Positions 34,812-43,443 of a stretch of DNA of 64,000 nucleotides are shown here, piece after piece. Positions within the stretch are counted from its first letter, which is position 1. The number at the start of each line of letters is the position of its first letter. This stretch comes from Microbacteriaceae bacterium PS02068 (GTDB lineage: Bacteria; Actinomycetota; Actinomycetes; Actinomycetales; Microbacteriaceae), in NCBI GenBank assembly GCA_029959325.1, contig JASCPF010000001.1:1-64000 (forward strand), written 5' to 3'. The translations under genes and the position numbers were made by a program. The notes beneath the pieces were generated by a model, which was not told the DNA's origin, did not search any database, and was given only the letters and a program-made list of their open reading frames with translations.

Positions 34812-36080
34812 TCAGGCGCTCTTGCGCTTGCGCTCCAGCACGAGGGTCGGCTCGGCACCCTCGGTGACCGCGGCGCGCGTGACGATGACCTTCGCGACGT
34901 CGTCGAGTGACGGGATCTCGAACATGATCGGGCCGAGCACGTCTTCGAGGATCGCGCGCAGCCCCCGGGCGCCGGTCTTGCGGGCGACGGCGAGGTCGGC
35001 GATCGCCAGCAGGGCGTCGTCGTCGAACTCGAGCTCCGCGCCGTCGAGCTGGAACATCCGCTGATACTGCTTGACGAAGGCGTTCTTCGGGCCGGTGAGG
35101 ATCTCGATGAGCGCGGTCTGGTCGAGCGGCGCGACCGAGGTCACGACGGGCAGGCGACCGATGAACTCGGGGATGAGCCCGAACTTGTGCAGGTCTTCGG
35201 GCTCGACCTCGCTGAACAGGTCGAGTTCCTTGCCCTTCTCCTGGAGGGGCGCCCCGAAGCCGACACCGTGCTTGCCGACGCGCGACGAGATGATGTCTTC
35301 GAGACCGGCGAAGGCGCCCGCGACGATGAACAGCACGTTCGTCGTGTCGATCTGGATGAACTCCTGATGCGGATGCTTCCGCCCGCCCTGCGGCGGAACG
35401 GATGCCACGGTGCCCTCGAGGATCTTCAGCAGCGCCTGCTGCACGCCCTCACCCGACACGTCGCGCGTGATCGAGGGGTTCTCGGCCTTGCGGGCGATCT
35501 TGTCGACCTCGTCGATGTAGATGATGCCCGTCTCGGCGCGCTTCACGTCGAAGTCGGCAGCCTGCAGCAGCTTCAGCAGGATGTTCTCGACGTCTTCGCC
35601 GACGTAGCCGGCCTCGGTCAGCGCCGTGGCATCCGCGACGGCGAACGGCACGTTCAGGCGCTTGGCGAGCGTCTGCGCGAGATAGGTCTTGCCGCAGCCC
35701 GTCGGGCCGAGCAGCAGGATGTTGCTCTTCGCGATCTCGACCTCGTCAGCCCGCGCCTCGGCGGGCTGCAGCGTGCCGTGCGCGCGCACACGCTTGTAGT
35801 GGTTGTAGACGGCGACGGAGAGTGCCTTCTTCGCGGCATCCTGACCGACGACATACTCCTCGAGGAAGGCGAAGATCTCGCGCGGCTTCGGCAGATCGAA
35901 GTCGGAGACGGCGCCCTCGCCGGCCTCGGCCATGCGCTCTTCGATGATCTCGTTGCACAGCTCGACGCACTCGTCGCAGATGTAGACGCCGGGGCCGGCG
36001 ATGAGCTGCTGCACCTGCTTCTGGCTCTTGCCGCAGAAGGAGCATTTGAAAAGGTCGGCACTCTCACCGATGCGAGCCAT
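34812..36080 (-). CDS. clpX: ClpX ATPase
   Basis: The protein has 422 residues. ATG 36080 is chosen over the GTG two codons earlier because GGAG lies five bases upstream of it. The zinc-binding domain has C13, C16, C35 and C38 (CSFC, CDEC). The AAA+ core has [14 protein letters not shown] (Walker A, ~125), [10 protein letters not shown] (Walker B), sensor loops, and the ClpP-docking loop IGF-equivalent near GFGAPLQ. It unfolds tagged proteins and feeds ClpP. A terminator upstream separates it from clpP2. Confidence 0.98.
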   Translation of the reverse strand: MARIGESADLFKCSFCGKSQKQVQQLIAGPGVYICDECVELCNEIIEERMAEAGEGAVSDFDLPKPREIFAFLEEYVVGQDAAKKALSVAVYNHYKRVRAHGTLQPAEARADEVEIAKSNILLLGPTGCGKTYLAQTLAKRLNVPFAVADATALTEAGYVGEDVENILLKLLQAADFDVKRAETGIIYIDEVDKIARKAENPSITRDVSGEGVQQALLKILEGTVASVPPQGGRKHPHQEFIQIDTTNVLFIVAGAFAGLEDIISSRVGKHGVGFGAPLQEKGKELDLFSEVEPEDLHKFGLIPEFIGRLPVVTSVAPLDQTALIEILTGPKNAFVKQYQRMFQLDGAELEFDDDALLAIADLAVARKTGARGLRAILEDVLGPIMFEIPSLDDVAKVIVTRAAVTEGAEPTLVLERKRKSA

Positions 36081-36161
36081 GACCACTCCTTCAGAGAACT
36101 CTCAGGGATTCGAGCCTAACCGCTGGCCACGACATCCCGACGGATTGCGACGCGCAATGTG

Positions 36162-36194
36162 GAAGAAGCCCCGCCGTCGTGGCGGGGCTTCTTC
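36162..36194 (-). terminator. Terminator between clpP2 and clpX
   Basis: A perfect 14-bp stem GAAGAAGCCCCGCC/GGCGGGGCTTCTTC with five-base loop. On the minus strand it ends CTTCTTCC. It stands ten bases after the clpP2 stop, so clpX needs its own promoter or read-through. Confidence 0.8.
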
Positions 36195-36203
36195 GAGCGG
36201 GGA

Positions 36204-36881
36204 TCAGGACGTGATCGCCGCGGGCGTGCGCTTGCGCGAGGTGAGCACCTGGTCGACGATGCCGTAGTCCAGAGCCTCTTGCGCGGAGAGGATCTTGTCG
36301 CGGTCGATGTCCTTGTTGACCTCGGCCTGCGTCTTGTTCGTGTGCCGCGCCATGGTCTCTTCGAGCCACGTGCGCATGCGCAGGATCTCTGCGGCCTGGA
36401 TCTCGATGTCGGATGCCTGGCCGTGCCCGGCCTCGCCGACGGCGGGCTGGTGGATGAGGATGCGCGCGTTCGGCAGCGCCAGGCGCTTGCCGGGCGCACC
36501 GGCGGCGAGCAGCACCGACGCGGCCGAGGCCGCCTGGCCGAGCACCACGGTCTGGATCTGCGGCGAGACGTACTGCATCGTGTCGTAGATCGCGGTCATC
36601 GCGGTGAACGAGCCACCGGGCGAGTTGATGTACATGATGATGTCGCGGTCGGGGTCCTGCGACTCGAGCACGAGCAGCTGGGCCATGACGTCGTCGGCCG
36701 AGGCGTCGTCGACCTGCACGCCGAGGAAGATCACGCGGTCTTCGAACAGCTTGTTGTACGGGTCCTGGCGCTTGTAGCCGTAGGCCGTGCGCTCCTCGAA
36801 CTGGGGCAGGATGTAGCGGCTGGACGGCATCTGCAGTCCGGTTGCCGAGTGCATCGGGGCGCCGAAGGCGGGGGTGTTCAT
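36204..36881 (-). CDS. clpP2: ATP-dependent Clp protease subunit ClpP2
   Basis: The protein has 225 residues. The catalytic Ser is in LGQAASAASVLLAAG and the His in ILIHQPAVGEAG; DRDKILSAQEALDYGIVD carries the Asp. The N-terminal ~35 residues (SATGLQMPSSRYILPQFEE) look like a propeptide removed on maturation. In actinobacteria ClpP1 and ClpP2 form a mixed two-ring chamber that works only together. It follows clpP1 by 17 bases. Confidence 0.96.
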   Translation of the reverse strand: MNTPAFGAPMHSATGLQMPSSRYILPQFEERTAYGYKRQDPYNKLFEDRVIFLGVQVDDASADDVMAQLLVLESQDPDRDIIMYINSPGGSFTAMTAIYDTMQYVSPQIQTVVLGQAASAASVLLAAGAPGKRLALPNARILIHQPAVGEAGHGQASDIEIQAAEILRMRTWLEETMARHTNKTQAEVNKDIDRDKILSAQEALDYGIVDQVLTSRKRTPAAITS

Positions 36882-36898
36882 TCGTGTAGTCCTTCGGG

Positions 36899-37492
36899 TC
36901 AGTTCGCGGTCGTGTCGGTGCCGCCGCCGCCGATGACGTCGGAGGCCGATTCGCGGATGTGGTCGACGAAGCCGTAGGCCAGCGCCTCGTCGGCGGTGAA
37001 CCAGCGGTCGCGGTCTCCGTCGGCGTTGACCTGCTCGACCGACTTGCCGGTCTGCGCAGCGGTGATCTCGGCGAGACGCTTCTTCATGTCGAGGATGAGC
37101 TGAGCCTGCGTCTGGATGTCGCTCGAGGTGCCGCCGAACCCGCCGTGCGGCTGGTGCAGCAGGACGCGGGCGTTGGGCGTGATGTAGCGCTTGCCCTTCG
37201 TGCCGGCGGTCAGCAGCAGCTGCCCCATCGAGGCGGCCATGCCGATGCCGACGGTGACGATGTCGTTCGGCACGAACTGCATCGTGTCGTAGATCGCCAT
37301 GCCCGCGGTGATCGAGCCGCCGGGCGAGTTCACGTAGAGGAAGATGTCCTTCTCGGAGTCTTCGGCCGCGAGCAGCAGGATCTTCGCGCAGATCTCGTTG
37401 GCGTTCTCGTCGCGCACCTCCGACCCGAGCCAAATGATGCGGTCTCTCAACAGCCTGTCGAAGACGCTCGTCGCGACAAGTGGTTCTGCCAT
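36899..37492 (-). CDS. clpP1: ATP-dependent Clp protease subunit ClpP1
   Basis: The protein has 197 residues from ATG 37492, which has AGGAG five bases upstream. Ser in [13 protein letters not shown], His in [12 protein letters not shown] and Asp in [19 protein letters not shown] form the triad. The N-terminal propeptide is short. It is the first gene of clpP1-clpP2 and lies just behind a terminator that ends tig, so it has a separate promoter in the ~100 bp between them. Confidence 0.96.
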   Translation of the reverse strand: MAEPLVATSVFDRLLRDRIIWLGSEVRDENANEICAKILLLAAEDSEKDIFLYVNSPGGSITAGMAIYDTMQFVPNDIVTVGIGMAASMGQLLLTAGTKGKRYITPNARVLLHQPHGGFGGTSSDIQTQAQLILDMKKRLAEITAAQTGKSVEQVNADGDRDRWFTADEALAYGFVDHIRESASDVIGGGGTDTTAN

Positions 37493-37593
37493 GGGTACTC
37501 CTGGTTCCGGGTTGCGGTTCGTGATCGAATCTACCGACGCGCGGAGCACCCCCTGCCCGTGTTCGCCGTCGGCGGAGCGCGTGTCGGAAACGA

Positions 37594-37629
37594 CGAAGGG
37601 GTCGCATGCCTCGGCATCCGACCCCTTCG
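37594..37629 (-). terminator. tig terminator
   Basis: CGAAGGGGTCG/CGACCCCTTCG, 11 perfect pairs, with an inner ATGCC/GGCAT. On the minus strand it is followed by TCGTTTCC, 15 bases after the tig stop. The loop is built from the heptamer GGATGCC. Confidence 0.85.
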
Positions 37630-37643
37630 CTCTGCGGCGCTGA

Positions 37644-39116
37644 TTACTCGGCGTCGGCCTTCTTCGCGGGAGCCTTCTTCGCGGCGGGCTTCTTGGCGGC
37701 GGGTTCCTTCGCATCGGACTTCTTCGCGGCCGGCTTCTTGGCGGCGGGCTTCTTGGCCGGCTTCTCGGCGGCGGCCTCGTCGGCGTCGGCGGCCGCGTCA
37801 GCGATCTCCTGCGCCTCTTCCACGACCTCATCCTCGTCATCGACGGCGGCGAAGCCGGTCAGGTCGACCGCCTTGCCGTTGGTGTCGACGACGGTGACCT
37901 TGCCGAGGGCGATCGCGAGGGCCTTGTTGCGGGCGACCTCGCCGACCATCGCGGGCAGCTGGTTCCCCTGCTGCAGCGCATCGACGAACTCCTGCGGCGC
38001 CATGCCGTACTGCGCCGCCGACTGGATCAGGTACTGCGTGAGCTCTTCCTGCGAGACCTGCACGTCGTGCGCCTCGGCCAGCTTGTCGAGGATCATCTGC
38101 GTGCGGAACTGCTTCTCGCTCGCCTCGGTCACCTCGGCGCGGTGCACGTCGTCTTCGAGACGGCCCTCGCCCTCGAGGTGCTGGTGCACCTCGTCCTCGA
38201 CGAGCTGCGCGGGCACGGGGATCTCGACCGCGGCGATGAGCGCCTCGACGAGCTTGTCGCGCGCCGCGGCGCCCTGCGTGAACACCGACTGCTCGGCGAC
38301 GCGCTCGGCCAGGCTCTCGCGCAGCTCGGCGATCGTGTCGAACTCGCTCGCCATCTGGGCGAAGTCGTCGTCGGCGTCGGGCAGCTCGCGCTCCTTGACG
38401 GCCGTCACCGAGACAGCGACCTCGGCTTCGTCACCGGCGTGGTCGCCGCCGACCAGCGTCGAGCGGAACGTGGTGTCCTCACCGGCGGTGAGCGAGTCGA
38501 TGGCCTCGTCGATGCCCTCGAGCAGCTCGCCCGAGCCGACCTCGTACGATACGCCCTCGGCGCGGTCGATCTCGGTGCCGTCGATCGTTGCGACGAGGTT
38601 CAGCTCGACGAAGTCGCCCTTCGCGGCGGGGCGGTCGACCGTGATCAGTGTGCCGAAGCGGCCACGCAGGCGGTCGAGCTCGGCGTCGATGGCGGCCTCG
38701 TCGGTCTCGACCGCGTCGATCTCGACGGTCACGCCCGAGAGCTCGGGCAGATCGAACTCGGGACGGACGTCGACCTCGACCTCGACCTTGAGGTCACCCG
38801 AGAAGTCCTTCTCGTTCGGCCACTCGATGACCTCGGCGGCGGGGCGACCCACGGTGCGCACCTCGTTCGCGGTGACCGCCTCACGGAAGTAGCCGTCGAG
38901 ACCCTCGCTGACCGCGTGCTCGATGACCGCGGTGCGGCCGACGCGCTGGTCGATGATCGGGGCGGGGACCTTGCCCTTGCGGAAGCCGGGGATCTGGATG
39001 TCCTGCGCGATGTGCTCGTAGGCGTGCGCGATCGCGGGCTTGAGCTCGTCCGGGGTGACCGAGATGTGCAGCTTGACCCGCGTGGGGCTGAGCTTCTCGA
39101 CGGTGCTGGTGACCAT
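37644..39116 (-). CDS. tig: Trigger factor with a lysine-rich tail
   Basis: The protein has 490 residues. The ribosome-binding loop GFRKGKVP (GFRxGxxP signature, about residue 44) docks on L23. The FKBP-type peptidyl-prolyl isomerase domain spans about 155-240 ([17 protein letters not shown]), followed by the helical chaperone arms. After the normal end the chain continues for ~75 residues: an acidic stretch ([14 protein letters not shown]) and then repeats of AAKKPAAKK, like the tail of histone H1. The tail may add RNA or ribosome affinity; that is inference. Confidence 0.96.
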   Translation of the reverse strand: MVTSTVEKLSPTRVKLHISVTPDELKPAIAHAYEHIAQDIQIPGFRKGKVPAPIIDQRVGRTAVIEHAVSEGLDGYFREAVTANEVRTVGRPAAEVIEWPNEKDFSGDLKVEVEVDVRPEFDLPELSGVTVEIDAVETDEAAIDAELDRLRGRFGTLITVDRPAAKGDFVELNLVATIDGTEIDRAEGVSYEVGSGELLEGIDEAIDSLTAGEDTTFRSTLVGGDHAGDEAEVAVSVTAVKERELPDADDDFAQMASEFDTIAELRESLAERVAEQSVFTQGAAARDKLVEALIAAVEIPVPAQLVEDEVHQHLEGEGRLEDDVHRAEVTEASEKQFRTQMILDKLAEAHDVQVSQEELTQYLIQSAAQYGMAPQEFVDALQQGNQLPAMVGEVARNKALAIALGKVTVVDTNGKAVDLTGFAAVDDEDEVVEEAQEIADAAADADEAAAEKPAKKPAAKKPAAKKSDAKEPAAKKPAAKKAPAKKADAE

Positions 39117-39197
39117 GCCTGTTCGTTCTCCTCGTGTTCGGCCGCAGGGCAGCGCGGCCGGGTGTGGGTCTGGGTTTCTGAAGTACGGGGGCCGATG

Positions 39198-39271
39198 TCG
39201 GGGCGACAGGATTTGAACCTGCGGCCTCCCGCTCCCAAAGCGGGCGCTCTACCAAGCTGAGCTACGCCCCG
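39198..39271 (-). tRNA. tRNA-Pro (TGG)
   Basis: A 74-nt cloverleaf: acceptor CGGGGCG/CGCCCCG, anticodon stem CCCGC/GCGGG with loop TTTGGGA giving anticodon TGG, T arm GCAGG-TTCAAAT-CCTGT, discriminator A. CCA is not encoded. Confidence 0.97.
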
Positions 39272-39310
39272 GGCGCGCACGTCGCCGTGCGCCGAAAACG
39301 GCCGTTGGTC

Positions 39311-39337
39311 AGTCTAGCCGACTCGACCTTGTAGACT
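39311..39337. promoter_or_regulatory. Divergent promoter pair for tRNA-Pro and tRNA-Gly
   Basis: AGTCTA (39311-39316, a TAGACT box on the minus strand facing tRNA-Pro) and TAGACT (39332-39337, facing tRNA-Gly) form an inverted pair 15 bp apart. A 14-bp palindrome CCACACGCGTGTGG follows at 39348-39361 in the tRNA-Gly leader. Confidence 0.5.
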
Positions 39338-39412
39338 CTTCGGGATGCCACACGCGTGTGGTCTCAACCGAAACGCAGATGGTCGGGATTCTCCCGGTAG
39401 GACGCGGTTTTC

Positions 39413-39483
39413 GGGGCTGTAGCTTAGTGGTAAAGCCTTAGTCTTCCAAACTAATGATGCGGGTTCGATTCCCGTCAGCCCCT
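39413..39483 (+). tRNA. tRNA-Gly (TCC)
   Basis: A 71-nt cloverleaf: acceptor GGGGCTG/CAGCCCC, D arm GCTT-AGTGGTAA-AGC, anticodon stem TTAGT/ACTAA with loop CTTCCAA giving anticodon TCC, T arm CGGG-TTCGATT-CCCG, discriminator T. CCA is not encoded. Confidence 0.97.
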
Positions 39484-39498
39484 CCATCGATATGCCCC

Positions 39499-39504
39499 TA
39501 CAGT
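39499..39504 (+). promoter_or_regulatory. -10 element of the DUF5684 gene
   Basis: TACAGT, seven bases before ATG 39512; leaderless. It lies 15 bases after tRNA-Gly. Confidence 0.45.
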
Positions 39505-39511
39505 TGGGCGC

Positions 39512-39901
39512 ATGGACGTCAACAGCACAGCCGACTGGACCAACTCCGTCTTCGGCACCGGCGGTACCCTCGTGGGTTTCGCGATCTACATCCTCTTCGT
39601 CGTCGCGATGTGGAAGGTGTTCACCAAGGCGGGTCGCCCGGGCATCCTGGCGATCATCCCGATCGTGAACGCGTTCGTGCTCGTGTCGATCGCCGGTTTC
39701 AGCAAGTGGCTGACGCTGCTCTATCTGATCCCGATCGTGAACGTCGTGTTCGCCTTCTTCGTCGCGCTGCGGCTCGGCCGCGCGTTCGACAAGGGCACCG
39801 TCTTCTCGGTCGTGCTGCTGTGGCTCTTCTCGGCGATCGGGCTGCTCATCGTGGGCTTCGACGGCTCGCGCTACAACCGCGCGGCGGTCGAGAACCTCTG
39901 A
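39512..39901 (+). CDS. DUF5684-like small membrane protein
   Basis: The protein has 129 residues with about four membrane helices (VGFAIYILFVVAMWKVFT, AGRPGILAIIPIVNAFVLVS, WLTLLYLIPIVNVVFAFFVA, VFSVVLLWLFSAIGLLIVGF). The repeated IPIVN turns and the KAGRPGILAIIPIVN motif match proteins labelled DUF5684, some of which accompany signal peptidases. Function is unknown. The C-terminus YNRAAVENL is cytoplasmic or short. Confidence 0.82.
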   Translation: MDVNSTADWTNSVFGTGGTLVGFAIYILFVVAMWKVFTKAGRPGILAIIPIVNAFVLVSIAGFSKWLTLLYLIPIVNVVFAFFVALRLGRAFDKGTVFSVVLLWLFSAIGLLIVGFDGSRYNRAAVENL

Positions 39902-39926
39902 CGCAGCGCGCGTCGCGCCCGACCAC

Positions 39927-40463
39927 TCAGGCGGGCGCGGCCTGCGCGTGGTTCGCGGAGTGCAGCCGGTAGACCTGCGCGTTTCGCAGGATGCCGGCCC
40001 GCTCGTCGTCCGTCAGAGAGCGGCGCACCTTCGCCGGCACGCCGGCCACGAGCGACCCGTCGGGAATGACACTGCCTTCGAGCACGACCGCTCCCCCGGC
40101 GACGAGGCATCCCGCGCCGATCACCGCGCCCGACAGCACGACGCTGCCCATGCCGATGAGCGAGCCGTCGCCGATCGTGCAGCCGTGCACGACGGCGTTG
40201 TGACCCACCGAGACGTTCTCACCGATCACGACGGGCGAGGCCGCGTCGACGTGCACCGACACGTTGTCTTGCAGGTTGCTGCCCGCGCCGAGAGTGATCG
40301 AGGCGCTGTCGCCGCGGACGACGGCGTTGTACCAGACGCTCGCCCCCTCGGCGATCGTGACGTCGCCGACGACGCGCGCGCCCGCGGCGATGAACGCGGT
40401 CTCGTCGACGCGGGGGGTCAGGCCTGCGACAGCCAGGACAGAAGCACCTTCGGCGATTGTCAT
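39927..40463 (-). CDS. Gamma-carbonic anhydrase-like hexapeptide protein
   Basis: The protein has 178 residues from ATG 40463; longer in-frame readings fall in the divergent gene's upstream region. It is a left-handed beta-helix of hexapeptide repeats (VVGDVTIAEGASVWYNAVVR, NLQDNVSVHVD, VVIGENVSVGHNAVVHGCTI, LVAGGAVVLEGSVI). Three histidines in the positions of gamma-class carbonic anhydrases are seen (SVHVD, VGHNAVVHG). Such YrdA/PaaY relatives bind zinc or iron; activity varies. A TATCGT box seven bases upstream of the ATG predicts a leaderless mRNA. Confidence 0.88.
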   Translation of the reverse strand: MTIAEGASVLAVAGLTPRVDETAFIAAGARVVGDVTIAEGASVWYNAVVRGDSASITLGAGSNLQDNVSVHVDAASPVVIGENVSVGHNAVVHGCTIGDGSLIGMGSVVLSGAVIGAGCLVAGGAVVLEGSVIPDGSLVAGVPAKVRRSLTDDERAGILRNAQVYRLHSANHAQAAPA

Positions 40464-40593
40464 GACGCCGACGATAGCGCGGCTGAGACGAACTGAGCCG
40501 AGCCTTGGCTTGCTTGCGGAATGCCCTCGACTGAGTAGCGTTGACATAGATGTGGGGCGCGGCGCGCCCCGAAACCGTGGAGGAGAACCGAAA

Positions 40594-41079
40594 ATGACCA
40601 AGACGCAGACGATCTCGACGACCGCAGCAGGCCCCGAGGCATCCGCCAGCACGGCTCAGTTCCTCACGCCGGTCGTGCTCGGCCTCCAGGCGCTCGCCGT
40701 GAACGGCAAGCAGGCGCACTGGAACGTGCGAGGCACGAACTTCATCGCGATCCACGAGCTGCTCGATGGCGTCGTCACTCACGCGCAGGACTTCGCCGAC
40801 CTCGCGGCCGAGCGCATCGTCGCCCTGGGCCTGCCGATCGACGCGCGCGTGTCGACGGTCGCCGAGAAGACGAAGGCGACCGCTGTGCCCGCCGGCTTCA
40901 CGCAGTGGCAGGACATCATCGTGGCGGTCGTCACCGACATGGATGCCGTCATCGCCGACGTCCAGGCCGCCATCGACGGCCTCGACGAGACCGACCTCAC
41001 CAGCCAGGACGCGGCCATCGCGATCAAAGCGGGCCTTGAGAAGGACCGCTGGTTCCTCACCGCGCACCTCGCAGCCTGA
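40594..41079 (+). CDS. dps: Dps-family DNA-protection ferritin
   Basis: The protein has 161 residues from ATG 40594, with GGAGGAGA as ribosome site. The Dps dodecamer ferroxidase residues are visible: His in QAHWNVRG, His in FIAIHELLDG, and Asp/Glu in HAQDFADLAAERIVALG. It oxidises iron(II) with peroxide and stores iron, protecting DNA. The N-terminal ~18 residues (TKTQTISTTAAGPEASAST) are flexible. The 130 bp upstream are shared with the divergent carbonic anhydrase-like gene. Confidence 0.95.
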   Translation: MTKTQTISTTAAGPEASASTAQFLTPVVLGLQALAVNGKQAHWNVRGTNFIAIHELLDGVVTHAQDFADLAAERIVALGLPIDARVSTVAEKTKATAVPAGFTQWQDIIVAVVTDMDAVIADVQAAIDGLDETDLTSQDAAIAIKAGLEKDRWFLTAHLAA

Positions 41080-41094
41080 TCGGCACACGCTGAC

Positions 41095-41135
41095 ACGACG
41101 GATGCCCCGGGCCTGAAGCCCGGGGCATCCGTCGT
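41095..41135. terminator. dps terminator, 18-bp stem
   Basis: ACGACGGATGCCCCGGGC, loop CTGAA, then its perfect complement. It lies 15 bases after the dps stop and could also close the opposing amidohydrolase unit. The stem contains GGATGCC on one arm and GGCATCC on the other. Confidence 0.85.
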
Positions 41136-41160
41136 CTGTCTGCACGCCGCTCGCACTCAG

Positions 41161-41200
41161 GCGCTCAGATGCTGTGGCGCTCAGATGCTGTGGCGCTCAG
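41161..41200. repeat. 16-bp tandem duplication at the amidohydrolase 3' end
   Basis: GCGCTCAGATGCTGTG occurs twice without change (41161-41176, 41177-41192) and its first half a third time (41193-41200), where it contains the stop codon of the minus-strand gene. Confidence 0.9.
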
Positions 41201-42705
41201 GCGACGTGCGTCAATCGACCTTCGAGCAGTGCGGCGAGCACCGTCGTCGCGCGGAGGTCGTCGCCTCCGGCGGTGAGCGGATCACGATCGACGACGATCA
41301 GGTCGGCGAGGTCACCGGGAGCGAGCGTCGCGCGCGCGAGCGACCCCTCGGCGGTCGAGGCGGCGAGGGCCGTCGCGGCGTCGATACCCTGCTCGGGCCG
41401 CCACGCCGGGCGCCCGCCCCGAGTCCGGAAGACCGCGGCGGCCATGGCGGCCCAGGGGTCGAGCGGCGCGACCGGGGCATCCGATCCGAACAGCAGGGTC
41501 GCCCCGGCGTCGGCCAGGGCGCGCAGCGGATACGCGAGCGCGGTCTGATCCGCCCAGATGCTGTCGGTCATGTCGCGATCGTCGATCGCGTGCTCGGGCT
41601 GCACGCTGGCTCCGATGCCCAAGCGCGCGAAGCGCGGGATGTCGGCGTGAGCGACCAGCTGCGCGTGCTCGATGGTCCCGGTCGCCCCCGTCGCGGCGAA
41701 CGCGTCGAGCGCGTGCGAGTTCGCGATGTCGCCGATGGCGTGCACGGCGCAGCTGAGCCCGCCTCCGGTGGCGCGGGTCATCAGCTCGACGAGCTCGTGG
41801 GGCGGCACGGTGAGCATGCCGTGGTTGTGCGAGTCACCCGGGTAAGCGTGCGAGCACGCGGCGGTGCGGGTGCCGAGCGATCCGTCGGTGATCACCTTGA
41901 GCGACCCGACCTGCACGAGCCCGCCCGCGTCAAGGGCATCCCCTGTCTGCAGGCCCTCCGTGAGCGCACGCTCCAGCTGCGCCGGGTAGATCCCGAAACG
42001 GATCCGCGTCGTGTCGAAGCCGCCGGCAAGGCGTCGCGCCCAGGCCTCGGCATTCCACGCCATGTCGAGGTCGACGACGCCGACGATGCCCCGCGATGCC
42101 GCGGCCTGCAACGATTGCGCGACGAGGCGATCACCCACGACGGGGTCGGCGGCGTTGAGCCGCCGCGAGATCTCGAACGCGGGCTCCTCCCGCAACAGGC
42201 CGGATGCCTCGGGCGCGAACCCCTCGCGCCGGAACGCGGCCGAGTTCAGCCACACGCTGTGCACGTCGGCGTTGATCAGGTAGGTCGGCACCTCGCCTGT
42301 CGCCGCGTCGAGCAGCGCGAGCGTGGGTTCGTCGGTCCACAGCGCGTCGCGGAACCCCGTGCCGACGCGGCGCCTGTCCTCGAGCACGGGCGCGCGAACC
42401 ATCAGCGCGGCGGCCTCCGCCGCCGACGACGCGGCGCCGAGACTCTCGCGCTGCGCGACGAGCGCCCACTGCACCGTGTGCACGTGGTGGTCCCACAGTC
42501 CGGGCAGCAGCCAGCCGCCGTCCGCGTCGACGACGGGGCCGCGCGGATGGGCTAGGGCGCCGGCCGGCGCGATGTCGACGATGCGCCCGCCGGCCAGGTG
42601 CACGTCGACCGGGTCGTCGCCGAACGGATCCAGACGCCCCGCGCCGGTGAGTCGCGCGTTGGTGATGACCGCGGGGCGGTCACCTCGCTGTCCCGAACTC
42701 CTCAA
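41197..42705 (-). CDS. YtcJ-like amidohydrolase
   Basis: The protein has 502 residues if TTG 42705 is the start; this TTG overlaps the stop of the upstream gene (TTGA). No ATG or GTG precedes the first beta-strand VITNARLTG in frame. Metal-dependent hydrolase motifs: LLPGLWDHHVHTVQ (HxH), CAVHAIGDIANSHAL, IEHAQL, and LLFGSDAPVAPLDPW (the metal Asp). Homologues include N-substituted formamide deformylase; the substrate is unknown. A long conserved ending (SLARATLAPGDLADLIVVDRD) shows it is intact. Confidence 0.88.
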   Translation of the reverse strand: MRSSGQRGDRPAVITNARLTGAGRLDPFGDDPVDVHLAGGRIVDIAPAGALAHPRGPVVDADGGWLLPGLWDHHVHTVQWALVAQRESLGAASSAAEAAALMVRAPVLEDRRRVGTGFRDALWTDEPTLALLDAATGEVPTYLINADVHSVWLNSAAFRREGFAPEASGLLREEPAFEISRRLNAADPVVGDRLVAQSLQAAASRGIVGVVDLDMAWNAEAWARRLAGGFDTTRIRFGIYPAQLERALTEGLQTGDALDAGGLVQVGSLKVITDGSLGTRTAACSHAYPGDSHNHGMLTVPPHELVELMTRATGGGLSCAVHAIGDIANSHALDAFAATGATGTIEHAQLVAHADIPRFARLGIGASVQPEHAIDDRDMTDSIWADQTALAYPLRALADAGATLLFGSDAPVAPLDPWAAMAAAVFRTRGGRPAWRPEQGIDAATALAASTAEGSLARATLAPGDLADLIVVDRDPLTAGGDDLRATTVLAALLEGRLTHVA

Positions 42706-43436
42706 GATCGGTCCTCGCGCGCGCCGGAACCGGCTTCTGGGGCCGCATCGCCACCGGATTGGAGGAGTTCGGACCGGGCCGGTGAGCCCGCGCCGGGTCG
42801 CGCGGCGCGCAGCGCCTCGTGCGCCCGACGCATCTCGCCGGGCAGACGCGCGTCTGCGTAGGGGCTTTCGCCGGCCTCGAGCTCGGCGATGATCGTGTCG
42901 ACGACCTCGGCGGGCTTGTTCTGGCTGAGCTTTCGCTTGGCGACGACCCTCGTCGGCGTGAGCCGGAAACCCACCGTGCCCCGCTCGAGCCGGCGCACGT
43001 AGTCCTCGTCGTTCGGCGGCTGCCACATGAGCCGCGGTTGCGGCAGGGCCTGTTCGAACCGCGCCACCAGGCGCTCGAGCACGACCAGATTCTCCGCGGG
43101 GCTCAGGATCTCGGGCACGCCGCTCAGGTGCACCGAGACGAAGTTCCACGTCGGCACACTCGGGGTCTCGCCGTACCAGCCGGGCGAGATGTACCCGTGC
43201 GGGCCCTGCACGATGACGAGCAGCTCGCGCTCCCCCAAGCCGTGGATCGCGTCGTCGGGCTTGCCGACGTGGCCGACGATCGTGAGGTCGTCGCGGTCGT
43301 CGTCGAGCAGCACGGCGTAGTGCGACGCGACGAGTCCGTCGGCGGTGTCACTGACGAGGGTCATCCACGGGTTGGCGTCGATGACGCGGCGAAGCTCGAC
43401 GACGTCGGTCATCGTGAAGCTGGGGTTCTGTCTCAT
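42702..43436 (-). CDS. PaiB-like FMN-binding protein
   Basis: The protein has 244 residues from ATG 43436. It starts MRQNPSFTMTDVVELRRVID and has the PaiB blocks ANPWMTLVSD, ASHYAVLLDDD, HVGKPDDAIHGL, VIVQGPHGYISPGWY and VPTWNFVSVHLSG. The fold is a split-barrel flavin binder; B. subtilis PaiB is described as a regulator of sporulation and protease genes, but most relatives are untested. The last ~40 residues are low-complexity. It is between the nei-like gene (seven bases) and the amidohydrolase gene (overlap). Confidence 0.9.
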   Translation of the reverse strand: MRQNPSFTMTDVVELRRVIDANPWMTLVSDTADGLVASHYAVLLDDDRDDLTIVGHVGKPDDAIHGLGERELLVIVQGPHGYISPGWYGETPSVPTWNFVSVHLSGVPEILSPAENLVVLERLVARFEQALPQPRLMWQPPNDEDYVRRLERGTVGFRLTPTRVVAKRKLSQNKPAEVVDTIIAELEAGESPYADARLPGEMRRAHEALRAARPGAGSPARSELLQSGGDAAPEAGSGAREDRS

Positions 43437-43443
43437 GGCATCC

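Noticed and set aside
37493-37840. An N-terminal extension of ClpP1
   Set aside because: The extra residues are Arg/Pro-rich antisense-like sequence across the tig terminator; ATG 37492 has AGGAG at the right distance.
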